64,000 bases of DNA from JAJZAM01 sp027391075 (GTDB lineage: Bacteria; Actinomycetota; Acidimicrobiia; Acidimicrobiales; Palsa-688): NCBI GenBank assembly GCA_027391075.1, contig DAHYHI010000005.1, positions 62,001 through 126,000 on the forward strand, read 5' to 3'. A program made the translations under genes and the position numbers. This document shows positions 15,142 through 23,229 of this stretch, one piece after another. How positions within the stretch are numbered: position 1 is the first letter of the stretch; each line of letters opens with the position of its first letter. Under the pieces are notes generated by a model, which saw only the letters and a program-made list of their open reading frames with translations, ran no database searches and was not told where the DNA came from.

Positions 15142-15942
15142 GTGACTTTTACTGACGGGTCAGCTCTCGAGTTCGTATCGGTCGGTCTGGACCGTCCTGG
15201 TGTTACAGTCCTCGAAGGGGTCGACTGGGCGGTCGGGCGAGGTGAACGGTGGGTGGTCCTGGGCCCCAACGGTTGCGGTAAGACGACGACCTTCCAGCTC
15301 GCTTCGGGTTACTTGCACCCCAGCCGGGGGACGGTGTCGATCTTAGGCGGTCGACTCGGTCGGGTCGACGTGCGAGCGTTGCGGAAGCGGGTCGGCATAG
15401 TCTCGAGCGCAGTGGCCAAGAAGCTCCTTCCAGGCGTAAGCGCACTTGAGGTGGTCATATCCGGCCGTAACGGCGACCTGGAGCCGTGGTGGGGATCCTA
15501 CGACGACGCTGACAGGGAACGAGCAGCCGGACTCCTTCTCGAGGCGGGTATAGCCGAAGTGGCCGGCCGGCCTTTCGGTGCGCTGTCGGAAGGGGAGCGC
15601 CAGCGGGTTCTTCTGGCACGCGCTCTTATGTCAGAACCCGAGTTGCTGCTACTCGACGAACCCGCCGCCGGCCTCGACATGGGAGCCCGGGAACGTCTCG
15701 TGGCCTTCCTGGGCTCGGTGGCTTCCGGTCCCGCCTCGGTGACGGCGGTGATGGTCACCCACCACGTGGAGGAGATCCCCGCAAGTTTCACCCACGCTCT
15801 TCTACTTCGATCCGGAACTGTCGTCGCGAAAGGACCTCTCGACGAGGTGATGACCTCGGATCTGATCTCACTGACCTTCGACGTCGAGGTAACGGTAGGT
15901 AGCCGCCAAGGGAGATGGAGCGCCACGTCCCGATCGGCCTGA
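15142..15942 (+). CDS. Orphan ABC transporter ATP-binding protein
   Basis: 266 residues with all ABC motifs: Walker A Gly-Pro-Asn-Gly-Cys-Gly-Lys-Thr at 41-48, the signature Leu-Ser-Glu-Gly-Glu-Arg-Gln-Arg, Walker B Leu-Leu-Leu-Leu-Asp-Glu-Pro and the switch His in Val-Thr-His-His. It resembles the single-domain ModF/PhnC-like ATPases. No permease or binding protein gene is adjacent, so the transporter partner is elsewhere or the protein has another role. The start is GTG at 15142, behind a TACCTT box. Confidence 0.85.
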   Translation: MTFTDGSALEFVSVGLDRPGVTVLEGVDWAVGRGERWVVLGPNGCGKTTTFQLASGYLHPSRGTVSILGGRLGRVDVRALRKRVGIVSSAVAKKLLPGVSALEVVISGRNGDLEPWWGSYDDADRERAAGLLLEAGIAEVAGRPFGALSEGERQRVLLARALMSEPELLLLDEPAAGLDMGARERLVAFLGSVASGPASVTAVMVTHHVEEIPASFTHALLLRSGTVVAKGPLDEVMTSDLISLTFDVEVTVGSRQGRWSATSRSA

Positions 15943-16020
15943 ACCTCTCGGTCGGCCTGAATCTCCGAGTGATCGGACCCCTTCGGACGGCGCCTGCGAC
16001 GACCGCCTGTCAGGGTCTGT

Positions 16021-16722
16021 TCAGACTACGTTCGCTCTAAGGAAACTGACGGTAGCTTCCCACGCTGCTCGTGCCGCTTCGGGGTCGTAGGTGCCAAGCA
16101 GGTTCTCGTCGTTCAAGAAAGCGTGACCTGCCGGATAGCGGACCACCTTGATCTCCCTGGGGTTCCCGGTCCTTAGAGACTCCTCAAGGTTCGCCGGGGC
16201 GTCAGGGGACATGAAGGCGTCCTGATCTCCGAAATGGGCGAGCACGGCGGCTTGGAGTCCGCTGTAGTCGTCGGGCATGGGGCCGACCGGGTAGAACGGC
16301 ACGGCTGCCGTAACCCGACTTCCCTCCTGGGCCGCCATCCGCAAGACGAAGGCGCCTCCCATGCAGAAACCGACCAACCCAACCGTCTCAGAGGTCACCT
16401 CAGGGCGTGCCAGAAGAAAGTCGATGGCACCAGCCAGGTCCCTGGTAGCCCTGTCTACCGGCAGAGCCGACATCATCTCCCCAGCCTCGGCTGCGTCGTG
16501 AGTCGTCGCGCCGCCGTAGAGGTCGGGAGCCAAAGCTACGAAGCCTGCGCTAGCCAGCCGGTCGGTTACGTCGGCGATGTGCGAGGTCAGGCCCCACCAT
16601 TCCTGGATGACCAACACGCCCGGTCCCTGCGCAGCCTCCGGTAGCGCTAGATACCCGTGGGCGTTAGTGCCGTTACTGGCGAAGGTGACGTTCTGGCGTG
16701 GGTTAGGTACTTCGGCGGGCAC
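16021..16722 (-). CDS. Dienelactone hydrolase family protein
   Basis: 233 residues, alpha/beta hydrolase of the dienelactone hydrolase type. The Cys-Asp-His triad is visible as Gly-Phe-Cys120-Met-Gly-Gly, Asp168 in Gly-Asp-Gln-Asp-Ala-Phe, and His200 in Pro-Ala-Gly-His-Ala-Phe. Members open lactone rings in aromatic degradation or cleave other esters; the true substrate is unknown. The GTG start follows the upstream small gene by three bases, so crotonase, small protein and hydrolase form one operon. Confidence 0.88.
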   Translation of the reverse strand: MPAEVPNPRQNVTFASNGTNAHGYLALPEAAQGPGVLVIQEWWGLTSHIADVTDRLASAGFVALAPDLYGGATTHDAAEAGEMMSALPVDRATRDLAGAIDFLLARPEVTSETVGLVGFCMGGAFVLRMAAQEGSRVTAAVPFYPVGPMPDDYSGLQAAVLAHFGDQDAFMSPDAPANLEESLRTGNPREIKVVRYPAGHAFLNDENLLGTYDPEAARAAWEATVSFLRANVV

Positions 16723-16725
16723 CTC

Positions 16726-17007
16726 TCAGTCCCTTCCAGCCAGGACCGTAGACAGCCGGGTGTCGATATCTGCCACCGCGTACAGGTTCCTGCCTAGGGT
16801 CTCGGTCAGCCAACCTTCGACCTGGCTCCTGGCAGAACCCTCTGATAGGGCTCCCCAGATCTCGAGGAGGCCGTCTTGGACCACCGATGCCGAGACAGAG
16901 ACCTGGCCGTCGAGCTGTCGGCGAAAGGCCGACAACGCTGCTTCGATCGGATCAGCTCCGGCCTGGCTTGGGGGGGAGGTGTATTCGGCTGCAGGTGCTT
17001 CGGTCAC
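16726..17007 (-). CDS. Hypothetical protein in crotonase/hydrolase operon
   Basis: 93 residues, start GTG. It opens with a Pro/Ala-rich stretch and continues as a mixed helix/strand domain without cysteines, membrane segments or a motif I recognise. It sits four bases behind the crotonase stop and three bases before the hydrolase start, so it is almost certainly co-translated with both. Function unknown. Confidence 0.6.
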   Translation of the reverse strand: MTEAPAAEYTSPPSQAGADPIEAALSAFRRQLDGQVSVSASVVQDGLLEIWGALSEGSARSQVEGWLTETLGRNLYAVADIDTRLSTVLAGRD

Positions 17008-17011
17008 GTTG

Positions 17012-17830
17012 TCAGCCTAGATCAGGATTGACGAATACCGGCTGGCGCCCTTCGATACGGGCTCTGACAGCCTCGGACTGATTTGGGCTTCCGATGAGCG
17101 CCGCCATCTCGGCTGACTCTGCTGCGAGCATGTCAGCTACGGTCGCGCTGGGCGCCGGCGAGAAGAGGCGCTTGGCTGCTCTGACCGCGTCTGGGTTGCG
17201 GCTAGCGATATCCGCCGCCAGGCGTAGAGCCTCGCCGCGAGGGTCTTCGCAGCAGCGGGTAGCGAGACCGATACGCGCCGCTTCGTCCCCTGACACCATC
17301 CTGGCCGTCCACGCAAGTTCCTTGGCTACGTCAGCTCCGACCAACCTGGGGAGCGTCACCGTAGCGCTCATGTCGGGCACCAGACCCCAAGAGATCTCGA
17401 AAATCGAGATCTTGGCGTCCGGGGCCATGAGCCGAATGTCCGCCCCGAGAGCGATTTGAGCTCCTCCGCCGAGGGCCACACCATGGACCGCCGCTATGAC
17501 CGGGACCGCCAGCAGCGACCAGCCGTAGGCGACCAGCTGGGCCCGGTTGGCTATCCCGCCGGCCGTCCGCTCGGCGAGGCCTGCCGTGGTGGACCGATCG
17601 GCTCCGGCCATAGCGGCCAGGGAGGCCATGTCGAGCCCAGCGCAGAAGGCACGCCCTTCGCCGGATAGCACGACCGCCCGAACGCTGCTGTCCTTGCCTA
17701 GCTCCTCCAAGGTCTCGCCTATCGCCTCGAACATCGCCCCGTCTAGGGCATTCAACTTGTCGGGACGGTTCAGCCTGACGTCTGCGACGCCAGCAGTGAT
17801 TTCTACGAGCACGCGCTTTTGGGAGGTCAT
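17012..17830 (-). CDS. Crotonase (enoyl-CoA hydratase/isomerase) family protein
   Basis: 272 residues from ATG 17830 (GGAG eight bases upstream). The oxyanion-hole motifs Ala-Phe-Cys-Ala-Gly-Leu-Asp and Leu-Gly-Gly-Gly-Ala-Gln are present. At the two hydratase glutamates it has Gln125 and Glu145, and Asp153 sits where dienoyl-CoA isomerases carry a catalytic Asp. This suggests an isomerase or another CoA-ester reaction rather than simple hydration. First gene of a three-gene operon with a small protein and a dienelactone hydrolase, and divergent from the FAD oxidase gene. Confidence 0.85.
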   Translation of the reverse strand: MTSQKRVLVEITAGVADVRLNRPDKLNALDGAMFEAIGETLEELGKDSSVRAVVLSGEGRAFCAGLDMASLAAMAGADRSTTAGLAERTAGGIANRAQLVAYGWSLLAVPVIAAVHGVALGGGAQIALGADIRLMAPDAKISIFEISWGLVPDMSATVTLPRLVGADVAKELAWTARMVSGDEAARIGLATRCCEDPRGEALRLAADIASRNPDAVRAAKRLFSPAPSATVADMLAAESAEMAALIGSPNQSEAVRARIEGRQPVFVNPDLG

Positions 17831-17892
17831 TGCCGGGCTCCTCGGGGGTTTGCGTCGCACCGCGTATGCCGGCGCGGCTAGAACATTGTCAG

Positions 17893-19365
17893 ATGAACTC
17901 TAGCGATCACAGCCAGGACGGTCCCAACCAGCCGCTCCGGGAGTCGGCGCGACCTGCCGCCTATAGGGCCACGACCCCCACCCGCGTCGGACTAGGATCC
18001 CTAGAGGAGGTCCTGGTAGCGATAGTCGGACGTCCCAACGTGCTGAGCGACGACGAGCTCCGCCGACCCTACGAGGTGGACTGGACGCGCCGTTTCTCGG
18101 GCCGCTGCGCGATGGTCGTGCGACCAGGCTCGACCGCCGAGGTCGCGAACGTGCTGGCGGCGTGTTCGCAACGTTGCGTCCCTGTGGTCACACAGGGCGG
18201 CAACACGGGCCTCGTCGGAGCGTCGGTACCCCCCGACGACACAGGGTCGTGCGTAGTGGTGAGCACCCGTCGCTTAGCGACGATACAGCCGGTCGACAAG
18301 GCGGCCTCCCAAGTTACCGTCGGCGCCGGTGCGACTCTCGCCGGGTTGCAGCAGGCCGCCGCCGCCGAGGGTTTGGCCTTCCCGGTCGACCTCGCAGCGC
18401 GTGACTCTGCCACGGTCGGGGGGATGATAGCGACCAACGCTGGAGGTCTTCACGTGATCCGCTACGGGGCGATGCGCCAAAGGGTTCTAGGCGTCGAGGC
18501 GGTTCTCGCCGATGGAACGGTCATCTCCCACCTCGGCGGCCTCCTGAAAGACAACACCGGCTATGACCTTTCGCAGCTACTGGTCGGCTCGGAAGGTACC
18601 CTGGCGGTCATAACGGTCGCCAGGCTGAGCCTCGTGCCGGAGACTCCCCACCGGGCCGTCGCCCTTGTCGGCCTCGACTCGATCGCTTCGGCGTTGGACG
18701 TCATCGACCTACTACGACGTGACCTTCCCGGGCTGCAGGCGGCCGAACTGTTCTTCGACGACGGCCTGGAGCTCGTTCGCGCCCACGCGCACCTTGGCCC
18801 TCCACTACCGCAGACCTACCCCGTCTACCTTCTAGTAGAGGTGGCCGCCAGGACGGACTGTACCGACGATCTCCTCGACGCACTGTCGGGGCTGGATCTC
18901 CCAGAGGATGCCACCGCTATAGGGCTCGACGCGTCGACGGTGGCGAAGCTGTGGGAGTACCGGGAGCGCCACACCGAGGCAGTGTCGGCGATCGGCATAC
19001 CCCACAAGCTCGACGTGACCCTCCCCCATTCCCGCCTACCTAGCTTCGAGAAGCAGCTCCGCCTACTCCTCAAGAACGACTTTCCCACCGCCACACTCGT
19101 CTTGTTCGGCCACGCTGGCGACGGCAACCTCCATGTCAATGTGGTGGGCCCCGACGCTGACGACGACTCAGTGGACGAGGCGGTCCTCACCTTGGTGGCA
19201 TCTCTAGGTGGATCTATCAGCGCCGAGCATGGCATAGGGCGGGCCAAGGCCCGCTGGCTGGGACTTTCTCGCTCGGCGTCGGAGATCGCCACCATGAAAG
19301 CCGTCAAGACCGCTCTCGACCCGCTAGGTATCCTCAATCCGGCGGCGTTGTTCGCCAGCGCCTAG
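17893..19365 (+). CDS. FAD-linked oxidase (GlcD / D-lactate dehydrogenase type)
   Basis: 490 residues. The PCMH-type FAD-binding domain covers about 60-245, with Thr-Gln-Gly-Gly-Asn-Thr-Gly-Leu-Val-Gly-Ala and Gly-Gly-Met-Ile-Ala-Thr-Asn-Ala-Gly-Gly. The C-terminal FAD-oxidase domain ends with Gly-His-Ala-Gly-Asp-Gly-Asn-Leu-His and Ser-Ala-Glu-His-Gly-Ile-Gly, followed by the typical Asp-Pro-x-Gly-Ile-Leu-Asn-Pro. It would oxidise a 2-hydroxy acid such as D-lactate, D-2-hydroxyglutarate or glycolate; no Fe-S partner is adjacent. The ATG at 17893 is chosen because longer versions run into the divergent crotonase start. Confidence 0.88.
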   Translation: MNSSDHSQDGPNQPLRESARPAAYRATTPTRVGLGSLEEVLVAIVGRPNVLSDDELRRPYEVDWTRRFSGRCAMVVRPGSTAEVANVLAACSQRCVPVVTQGGNTGLVGASVPPDDTGSCVVVSTRRLATIQPVDKAASQVTVGAGATLAGLQQAAAAEGLAFPVDLAARDSATVGGMIATNAGGLHVIRYGAMRQRVLGVEAVLADGTVISHLGGLLKDNTGYDLSQLLVGSEGTLAVITVARLSLVPETPHRAVALVGLDSIASALDVIDLLRRDLPGLQAAELFFDDGLELVRAHAHLGPPLPQTYPVYLLVEVAARTDCTDDLLDALSGLDLPEDATAIGLDASTVAKLWEYRERHTEAVSAIGIPHKLDVTLPHSRLPSFEKQLRLLLKNDFPTATLVLFGHAGDGNLHVNVVGPDADDDSVDEAVLTLVASLGGSISAEHGIGRAKARWLGLSRSASEIATMKAVKTALDPLGILNPAALFASA

Positions 19366-19374
19366 CACACTGAC

Positions 19375-20772
19375 ATGAAGGCTCCTCTGCCTTCGCCGGA
19401 CGGAACTGACGACATCTGCCTACAACCGGCCACGGTACTGACCCGGCTGCTAAGAGACGGCCAGGTGTCTAGCCGGGAGCTTCTCGCTGCTTATATCAGC
19501 AGAATCGAGCGCCTTAATCCAGCTCTAAATGCCGTGGTTACAGTAGACCCCGACGCTGCGTACCTCGCCGCCACCGAGGCTGACAATATTCGGGCGCTGT
19601 CGTCTGAACCACTAGGAGTGCTACACGGCCTGCCCGTCAGCGTCAAGGATTCACTCGCCGTAGCAGGCTTGCGTTCGACCTCGGGCGCAGTAGAACTGAA
19701 GGACTACGTGCCGGCCTACGATGCGCCCGCCGTGGGCGCTCTGCGTAAAGCTGGAGCAATCATCTTCGCCAAGACCAACGCTCCCGCTTGGGCTGCTGAC
19801 ATACAGACCCACAACCAGATTTTCGGGACGACTAGTAACCCATGGGATACTGGTCGAAGTGCTGGTGGTTCGTCTGGTGGATCTGCGGCCGCCGTCTCGT
19901 CAGGAATGAGTGCAATTGACATCGGAACTGACCTGGGGGGTTCCATACGGATACCTTCGAGCTTCTGCGGCGTCTTCGGCCACAAGCCGACCTTCGGTAT
20001 CGTCGCTCAGGGGGGATATCTCGATTGCAGCGAACGCCAGAGTGGGTATGCGGTAGACGTTGACATGAATGTCGTTGGACCGATCGCCCGCAGTGCTGGC
20101 GATCTGCTACTTGCTATGGAGGCTCTCGCCGGGGCCTTACCTCCGCCACCGGTGGCCCCGCCGGAGAAGTTACGCATCGGGGTATGCATCCAAGACGAGT
20201 ACTGCCGTGTGGACGGCGCAGTCGCAGATTCGATCTCGGCTGCTGTTGAAACTGTTGCGGCAAGTGGAATCTCGATTGCGACGTGTTCGTTGCCGGTCAG
20301 CCTGGACTCTGTGGCAACCCTCTGCGGTACCCTAACCCTGTCGGCTGTGTCGGCGAGCCTTGCTGACAGCGTCGGTAGCCGCGTAGCCGGCAATCACCGA
20401 GAGTGGCTCCTTCTCGACGCGGAGCGCTCCCACATGCGTTCGCTTTGGGCTGATTGGTTCGAGAGCTTCGACGCCCTGGTATGTCCAATCACGCCCTGCG
20501 TTGCGTTCCCCCATTCCACGAATTCTTCTTTGGGCAATTTGAGACTTATGGTAGACAATCGTGAGATCTCAGGTGTAAGTGCAATGGTCTGGTCTCAGAT
20601 GGCGTCCCTTGCCTATCTGCCTGCAGTCGCCGTTCCTGTCGGCCTGGCCGGCGGCCTACCTGTAGGCGTCCAAATCGTCTGCCGGAACCGACGCGATTCC
20701 ACGTGCCTTTCGATTGCAAGGATGTTCGAACGTGCCGGGTTTGGTTGGACAGTCCCGCCGTTTGCTAAGTGA
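19375..20772 (+). CDS. Amidase (amidase signature family)
   Basis: 465 residues with the full Ser-cisSer-Lys triad: Lys91 in Val-Ser-Val-Lys-Asp, the Gly-Gly-Ser-Ser-Gly-Gly-Ser motif at 164-170, and nucleophile Ser190 in Leu-Gly-Gly-Ser-Ile-Arg-Ile-Pro. It hydrolyses an amide bond; the substrate cannot be told. The ATG lies nine bases after the FAD oxidase stop, which suggests one transcript. Codon use drifts toward A/T in parts, especially the last 300 bases, unlike its neighbours. This may mark horizontal acquisition and coincides with the edge of the accessory segment that follows. Confidence 0.88.
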   Translation: MKAPLPSPDGTDDICLQPATVLTRLLRDGQVSSRELLAAYISRIERLNPALNAVVTVDPDAAYLAATEADNIRALSSEPLGVLHGLPVSVKDSLAVAGLRSTSGAVELKDYVPAYDAPAVGALRKAGAIIFAKTNAPAWAADIQTHNQIFGTTSNPWDTGRSAGGSSGGSAAAVSSGMSAIDIGTDLGGSIRIPSSFCGVFGHKPTFGIVAQGGYLDCSERQSGYAVDVDMNVVGPIARSAGDLLLAMEALAGALPPPPVAPPEKLRIGVCIQDEYCRVDGAVADSISAAVETVAASGISIATCSLPVSLDSVATLCGTLTLSAVSASLADSVGSRVAGNHREWLLLDAERSHMRSLWADWFESFDALVCPITPCVAFPHSTNSSLGNLRLMVDNREISGVSAMVWSQMASLAYLPAVAVPVGLAGGLPVGVQIVCRNRRDSTCLSIARMFERAGFGWTVPPFAK

Positions 20773-20835
20773 GACTCCGGCGTTTTGCCGCAGAGAAGGC
20801 CGTTTGACCTGCGGTTTCTAGTGACAATCAAAGAG

Positions 20836-20851
20836 TGTGACATATGTCACA
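20836..20851. promoter_or_regulatory. Perfect CRP-type operator TGTGA-N6-TCACA
   Basis: The 16-base sequence TGTGACATATGTCACA is a complete palindrome and an exact match to the cAMP receptor protein consensus half-sites with six-base spacing. Its centre lies about 53 bases before the start expected from the promoter just downstream. That a CRP/FNR-family protein binds here is an inference; no crp gene is in the window. Confidence 0.6.
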
Positions 20852-20861
20852 GGCATTGGGG

Positions 20862-20890
20862 TTGACAATACCGCTGGTCGTGGCTAATTT
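20862..20890 (+). promoter_or_regulatory. Sigma-70-type promoter TTGACA-N17-TAATTT
   Basis: A consensus -35 hexamer TTGACA at 20862-20867 and TAATTT at 20885-20890 are separated by 17 bases, directly after the CRP-type palindrome. It would drive the 3D-domain exported protein gene, with transcription starting near 20897. Confidence 0.6.
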
Positions 20891-21074
20891 CTCCGTCTGA
20901 GAAAAGACAAGGTTCGCCGGTGACCGTCCCAGAGACCGCCGGTTGTGCCATAACGACAACCCGCGCTGGGGATTTCCGGTGTGGGAAAGCGCTGGTTCGT
21001 ATCTCGTTTCCCTGTCTGTCGACTCTTCTACGTCGACGCGAATCCCAGCGCGATGAGCGAAGGGTCTTCTACGC

Positions 21075-22019
21075 GTGCGTACACGAAAACGAATCTACAG
21101 TTCTGGGCCTGATAAGAACGCTGTTTTATCCTCGCCGTATCGTTGCACCTGCCAGTTCCGCAACTGCCACAATCACCAGACCGGCCTGAAGCGGCCCCGG
21201 CGCAGCGTTGGTGCCCTTGTCGCAGTCCCCATCGCAGTCCTGGTGTCAGGATTTCCTCAAAGCCCTATATCGCGATCGCCAGGAATAGTACAATCAGTGC
21301 ATCCAATAAGATCGGCGCAGGCATCTTCGACGCTTCTTCAACCACGCGCCCCGCAGCTGTTGTCGGCGTCTACCGTGCCGTCAGCCTCTACCGCCCCTGT
21401 CGGGCCGGTGGACGGTTTCGGCTCTGCCGCTACCGAGCGCGATGCTCCTGTACCCACTGATCTACGGGCAGCGGTAGTCGGCATGGCCGCCACCCCCGAC
21501 GGAGGCGGCTACTGGCTCGTCGGCGCCGACGGCGGCGTGTTCAGCTTCGGCGACGCCAACTTCTACGGCTCCGCCACCAACACCCACCCCGCAGCACCCA
21601 TCGTCGGCATAGCCGCCACCCCCGACGGAGGCGGCTACTGGCTCGCGAACGCGATCACAGACTCCCCCGTGCCAGCTCCTCCCCCAGCGCCCCCTACAGG
21701 TACAGGCACCCCACAGGCATCCCCCGGGACAGCTCCAGCATCGTCATCGCCTGGTTCGCTCCTCGGGACCTTTGTGGTCACCTGTTACGACCTGGCGGGC
21801 GACACCGCCAGCGGCGCTCCGACGTCGATGGCGACTGTGGCAGTGGACCCCTCGGTGATCCCTCTCGGAACCCGACTGTATATATCGGGGATCGGTGTCC
21901 GCTACGCGCAGGACACCGGCGGAGCGATCATCGGAAATCGGCTCGACGTCTGGGAGCCCTCCTACGGCCAGTGCATGAGCTGGGGGGTGAGGACCGAGAC
22001 CGTGTGGGGCCAAGGCTGA
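21075..22019 (+). CDS. Exported 3D-domain protein with GYWL repeats
   Basis: 314 residues from GTG 21075; the true start is uncertain because the signal-like segment (Arg-Arg-Ser-Val-Gly-Ala-Leu-Val-Ala-Val) begins only near residue 43. A GYWL-type beta repeat follows at about 136-178 and a second, truncated copy at about 179-193. Next comes a Pro/Ala/Gly-rich linker, and then a 3D (YuiC/MltA-like double-psi beta-barrel) domain in the last 85 residues, with Val-Thr-Cys-Tyr-Asp-Leu at its start and the Ala-Gln-Asp-Thr-Gly-Gly-Ala-Ile motif whose Asp residues name the domain. Such domains occur in peptidoglycan-active enzymes, so a cell-wall role is likely. Expression may depend on the upstream CRP-type site. 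Confidence 0.75.
   Translation: MRTRKRIYSSGPDKNAVLSSPYRCTCQFRNCHNHQTGLKRPRRSVGALVAVPIAVLVSGFPQSPISRSPGIVQSVHPIRSAQASSTLLQPRAPQLLSASTVPSASTAPVGPVDGFGSAATERDAPVPTDLRAAVVGMAATPDGGGYWLVGADGGVFSFGDANFYGSATNTHPAAPIVGIAATPDGGGYWLANAITDSPVPAPPPAPPTGTGTPQASPGTAPASSSPGSLLGTFVVTCYDLAGDTASGAPTSMATVAVDPSVIPLGTRLYISGIGVRYAQDTGGAIIGNRLDVWEPSYGQCMSWGVRTETVWGQG
21486..21645 (+). repeat. 34-bp direct repeats encoding GYWL motif
   Basis: An identical 34-base segment at 21486-21519 recurs at 21612-21645, a period of 126 bases or 42 codons. It encodes Ala-Thr-Pro-Asp-Gly-Gly-Gly-Tyr-Trp-Leu. Exact identity at the DNA level points to recent duplication or recombination. Confidence 0.75.
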
Positions 22020-22149
22020 CGCTTTCGGATTCGAACTCGAAGCTCTGACGTTCAGCCCTGCGCTGTTACCGCCCTGTTACCGCATTTCTCCCACGAGCCG
22101 GACCCCACTCGTATGATCCGGATATCGGCTGACCCGGGAGGAACCTGGC

Positions 22150-22998
22150 GTGCGAGCACAAACACAACTCCGAGCGAGGACCGCTGCAATAGTCGGCGCG
22201 ATCACCCTCGTAGTGAGCCTGCTAGGAGCCTTCGGGGCGACTGCTGTCCCCGCCTCGGCGGACACCCTCAACGCCGGCCAAACCGTGGCAGCCGCATCGG
22301 GACTCTCAGGCGTAGCGTGCCCGACCTCGACCACCTGCGTGGCGGTAGGGTCGACGCAAAGTGGGACGAACGGGCTGATCGTCCCCATCGACAACGGCGT
22401 GCCCGGCACGGCTCAGAGCGACACCAGCACCCAAGACTTGACCGCCATCGCCTGCCCGAGCGCAACGACTTGCGTGGCTCTCGGCAGCAACTCCTCTATC
22501 ACCGCCGTATATAGCGGCGACGGCGCCAACTCACCCAGCACCAGCAGCCCTGTGGACTTAACGCTGCTCGCCCCTCACCAGGCGACGCAGACGATCACCT
22601 TTACCTCTGCACCCCCTAACCCTGCCTCCGTCGGTGCTACCTACACGCCGGCAGCGACGGGCGGGACGTCGGGTAACCCGGTCACCTTCAACTCCGCCCC
22701 AGGGAGCGCCGGGATCTGCACGCTGAACGGCGGAACTGTCGACTGCATAGGCACTGGCTCCTGCGTGATCGACGCCAACCAGGCAGGCGACGCCAACGAC
22801 CTCGCCGCCCAACAGGTCGAACAGACCGTCACCGTATCGCCCGGCGCCGCCGGGACTGCTACCCCTCCTTCGCCGCAGGGATACTTCGTCGTCGGAGCAG
22901 ACTGCGGAGTGTTCGCCTTCGGCGACGCCAACTTCCTCGGGAGCCTGCCCGGCGCCAAGGCGACTCCGGGCGAAGCGATCGTCGCCATTGGAAGTTGA
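22150..22998 (+). CDS. Secreted beta-repeat protein with partial GYWL unit, probably truncated
   Basis: 282 residues from GTG 22150, with GGGAGGA seven bases upstream. A signal peptide (about 1-38, ending Ala-Ser-Ala) precedes two Cys-Pro-Thr/Ser-x-x-Thr-Cys-Val-Ala repeats. An Ig-like fragment (Ala-Val-Tyr-Ser-Gly-Asp-Gly) follows, then a module starting Gln-Thr-Ile-Thr-Phe-Thr-Ser that usually occurs in long actinobacterial surface proteins, and one GYWL-like unit near residue 243. The frame stops right after the first repeat's Ile-Val-Ala-Ile, where family members continue with more repeats. The joins look like a shortened mosaic. The insertion element lies about 230 bases downstream. Confidence 0.65.
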   Translation: MRAQTQLRARTAAIVGAITLVVSLLGAFGATAVPASADTLNAGQTVAAASGLSGVACPTSTTCVAVGSTQSGTNGLIVPIDNGVPGTAQSDTSTQDLTAIACPSATTCVALGSNSSITAVYSGDGANSPSTSSPVDLTLLAPHQATQTITFTSAPPNPASVGATYTPAATGGTSGNPVTFNSAPGSAGICTLNGGTVDCIGTGSCVIDANQAGDANDLAAQQVEQTVTVSPGAAGTATPPSPQGYFVVGADCGVFAFGDANFLGSLPGAKATPGEAIVAIGS

Positions 22999-23229
22999 CT
23001 GACTACGCCGAGCGGATCCGCACGTCGTCTCCTTCCGTTTGCAGGGCGCTCCATTACGGTCCGCCGCGAGGGTGACATAGCGTCGTCTCTTCAGGGGCGC
23101 CTTGCTACCCCGGAGATTACGACACTCGACGACTGAGGGTGATCCGCTCCAACGCGAGAGGCGCCCCAAAGCGGTACTTCGGATCTGAGCGGGGTCTGAG
23201 CGTGTAGCAGGGTCCACCAGTCGCGAGGC
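22999..23229. other. Non-coding flank left of the insertion element
   Basis: 231 bases with no supported gene. A 9-bp inverted repeat GGGGCGCCT / AGGCGCCCC lies at 23094-23102 and 23159-23167. It could be a hairpin or the remnant of another element. Confidence 0.35.

Larger units (their letters stand above)
20773..21074. other. Intergenic region with CRP-type palindrome and promoter; otherwise empty
   Basis: 302 bases without a convincing gene. It holds the palindrome and promoter described separately and a presumed leader of about 180 bases for the next gene. The leader lacks the conserved blocks of the c-di-AMP (ydaO) riboswitch that often precedes actinobacterial cell-wall enzyme genes. 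Base composition is lower in G+C than the flanks. Confidence 0.5.

Noticed and set aside
20897..21074. Possible c-di-AMP (ydaO) riboswitch in the leader of the 3D-domain gene
   Set aside because: The conserved blocks of that riboswitch, such as the run resembling GTCAGCTAACC, are absent; only the gene type suggested it.
20920..21189. 89-codon frame from GTG 20920
   Set aside because: It overlaps the better supported 3D-domain gene, lacks a ribosome site and has no recognisable protein features.
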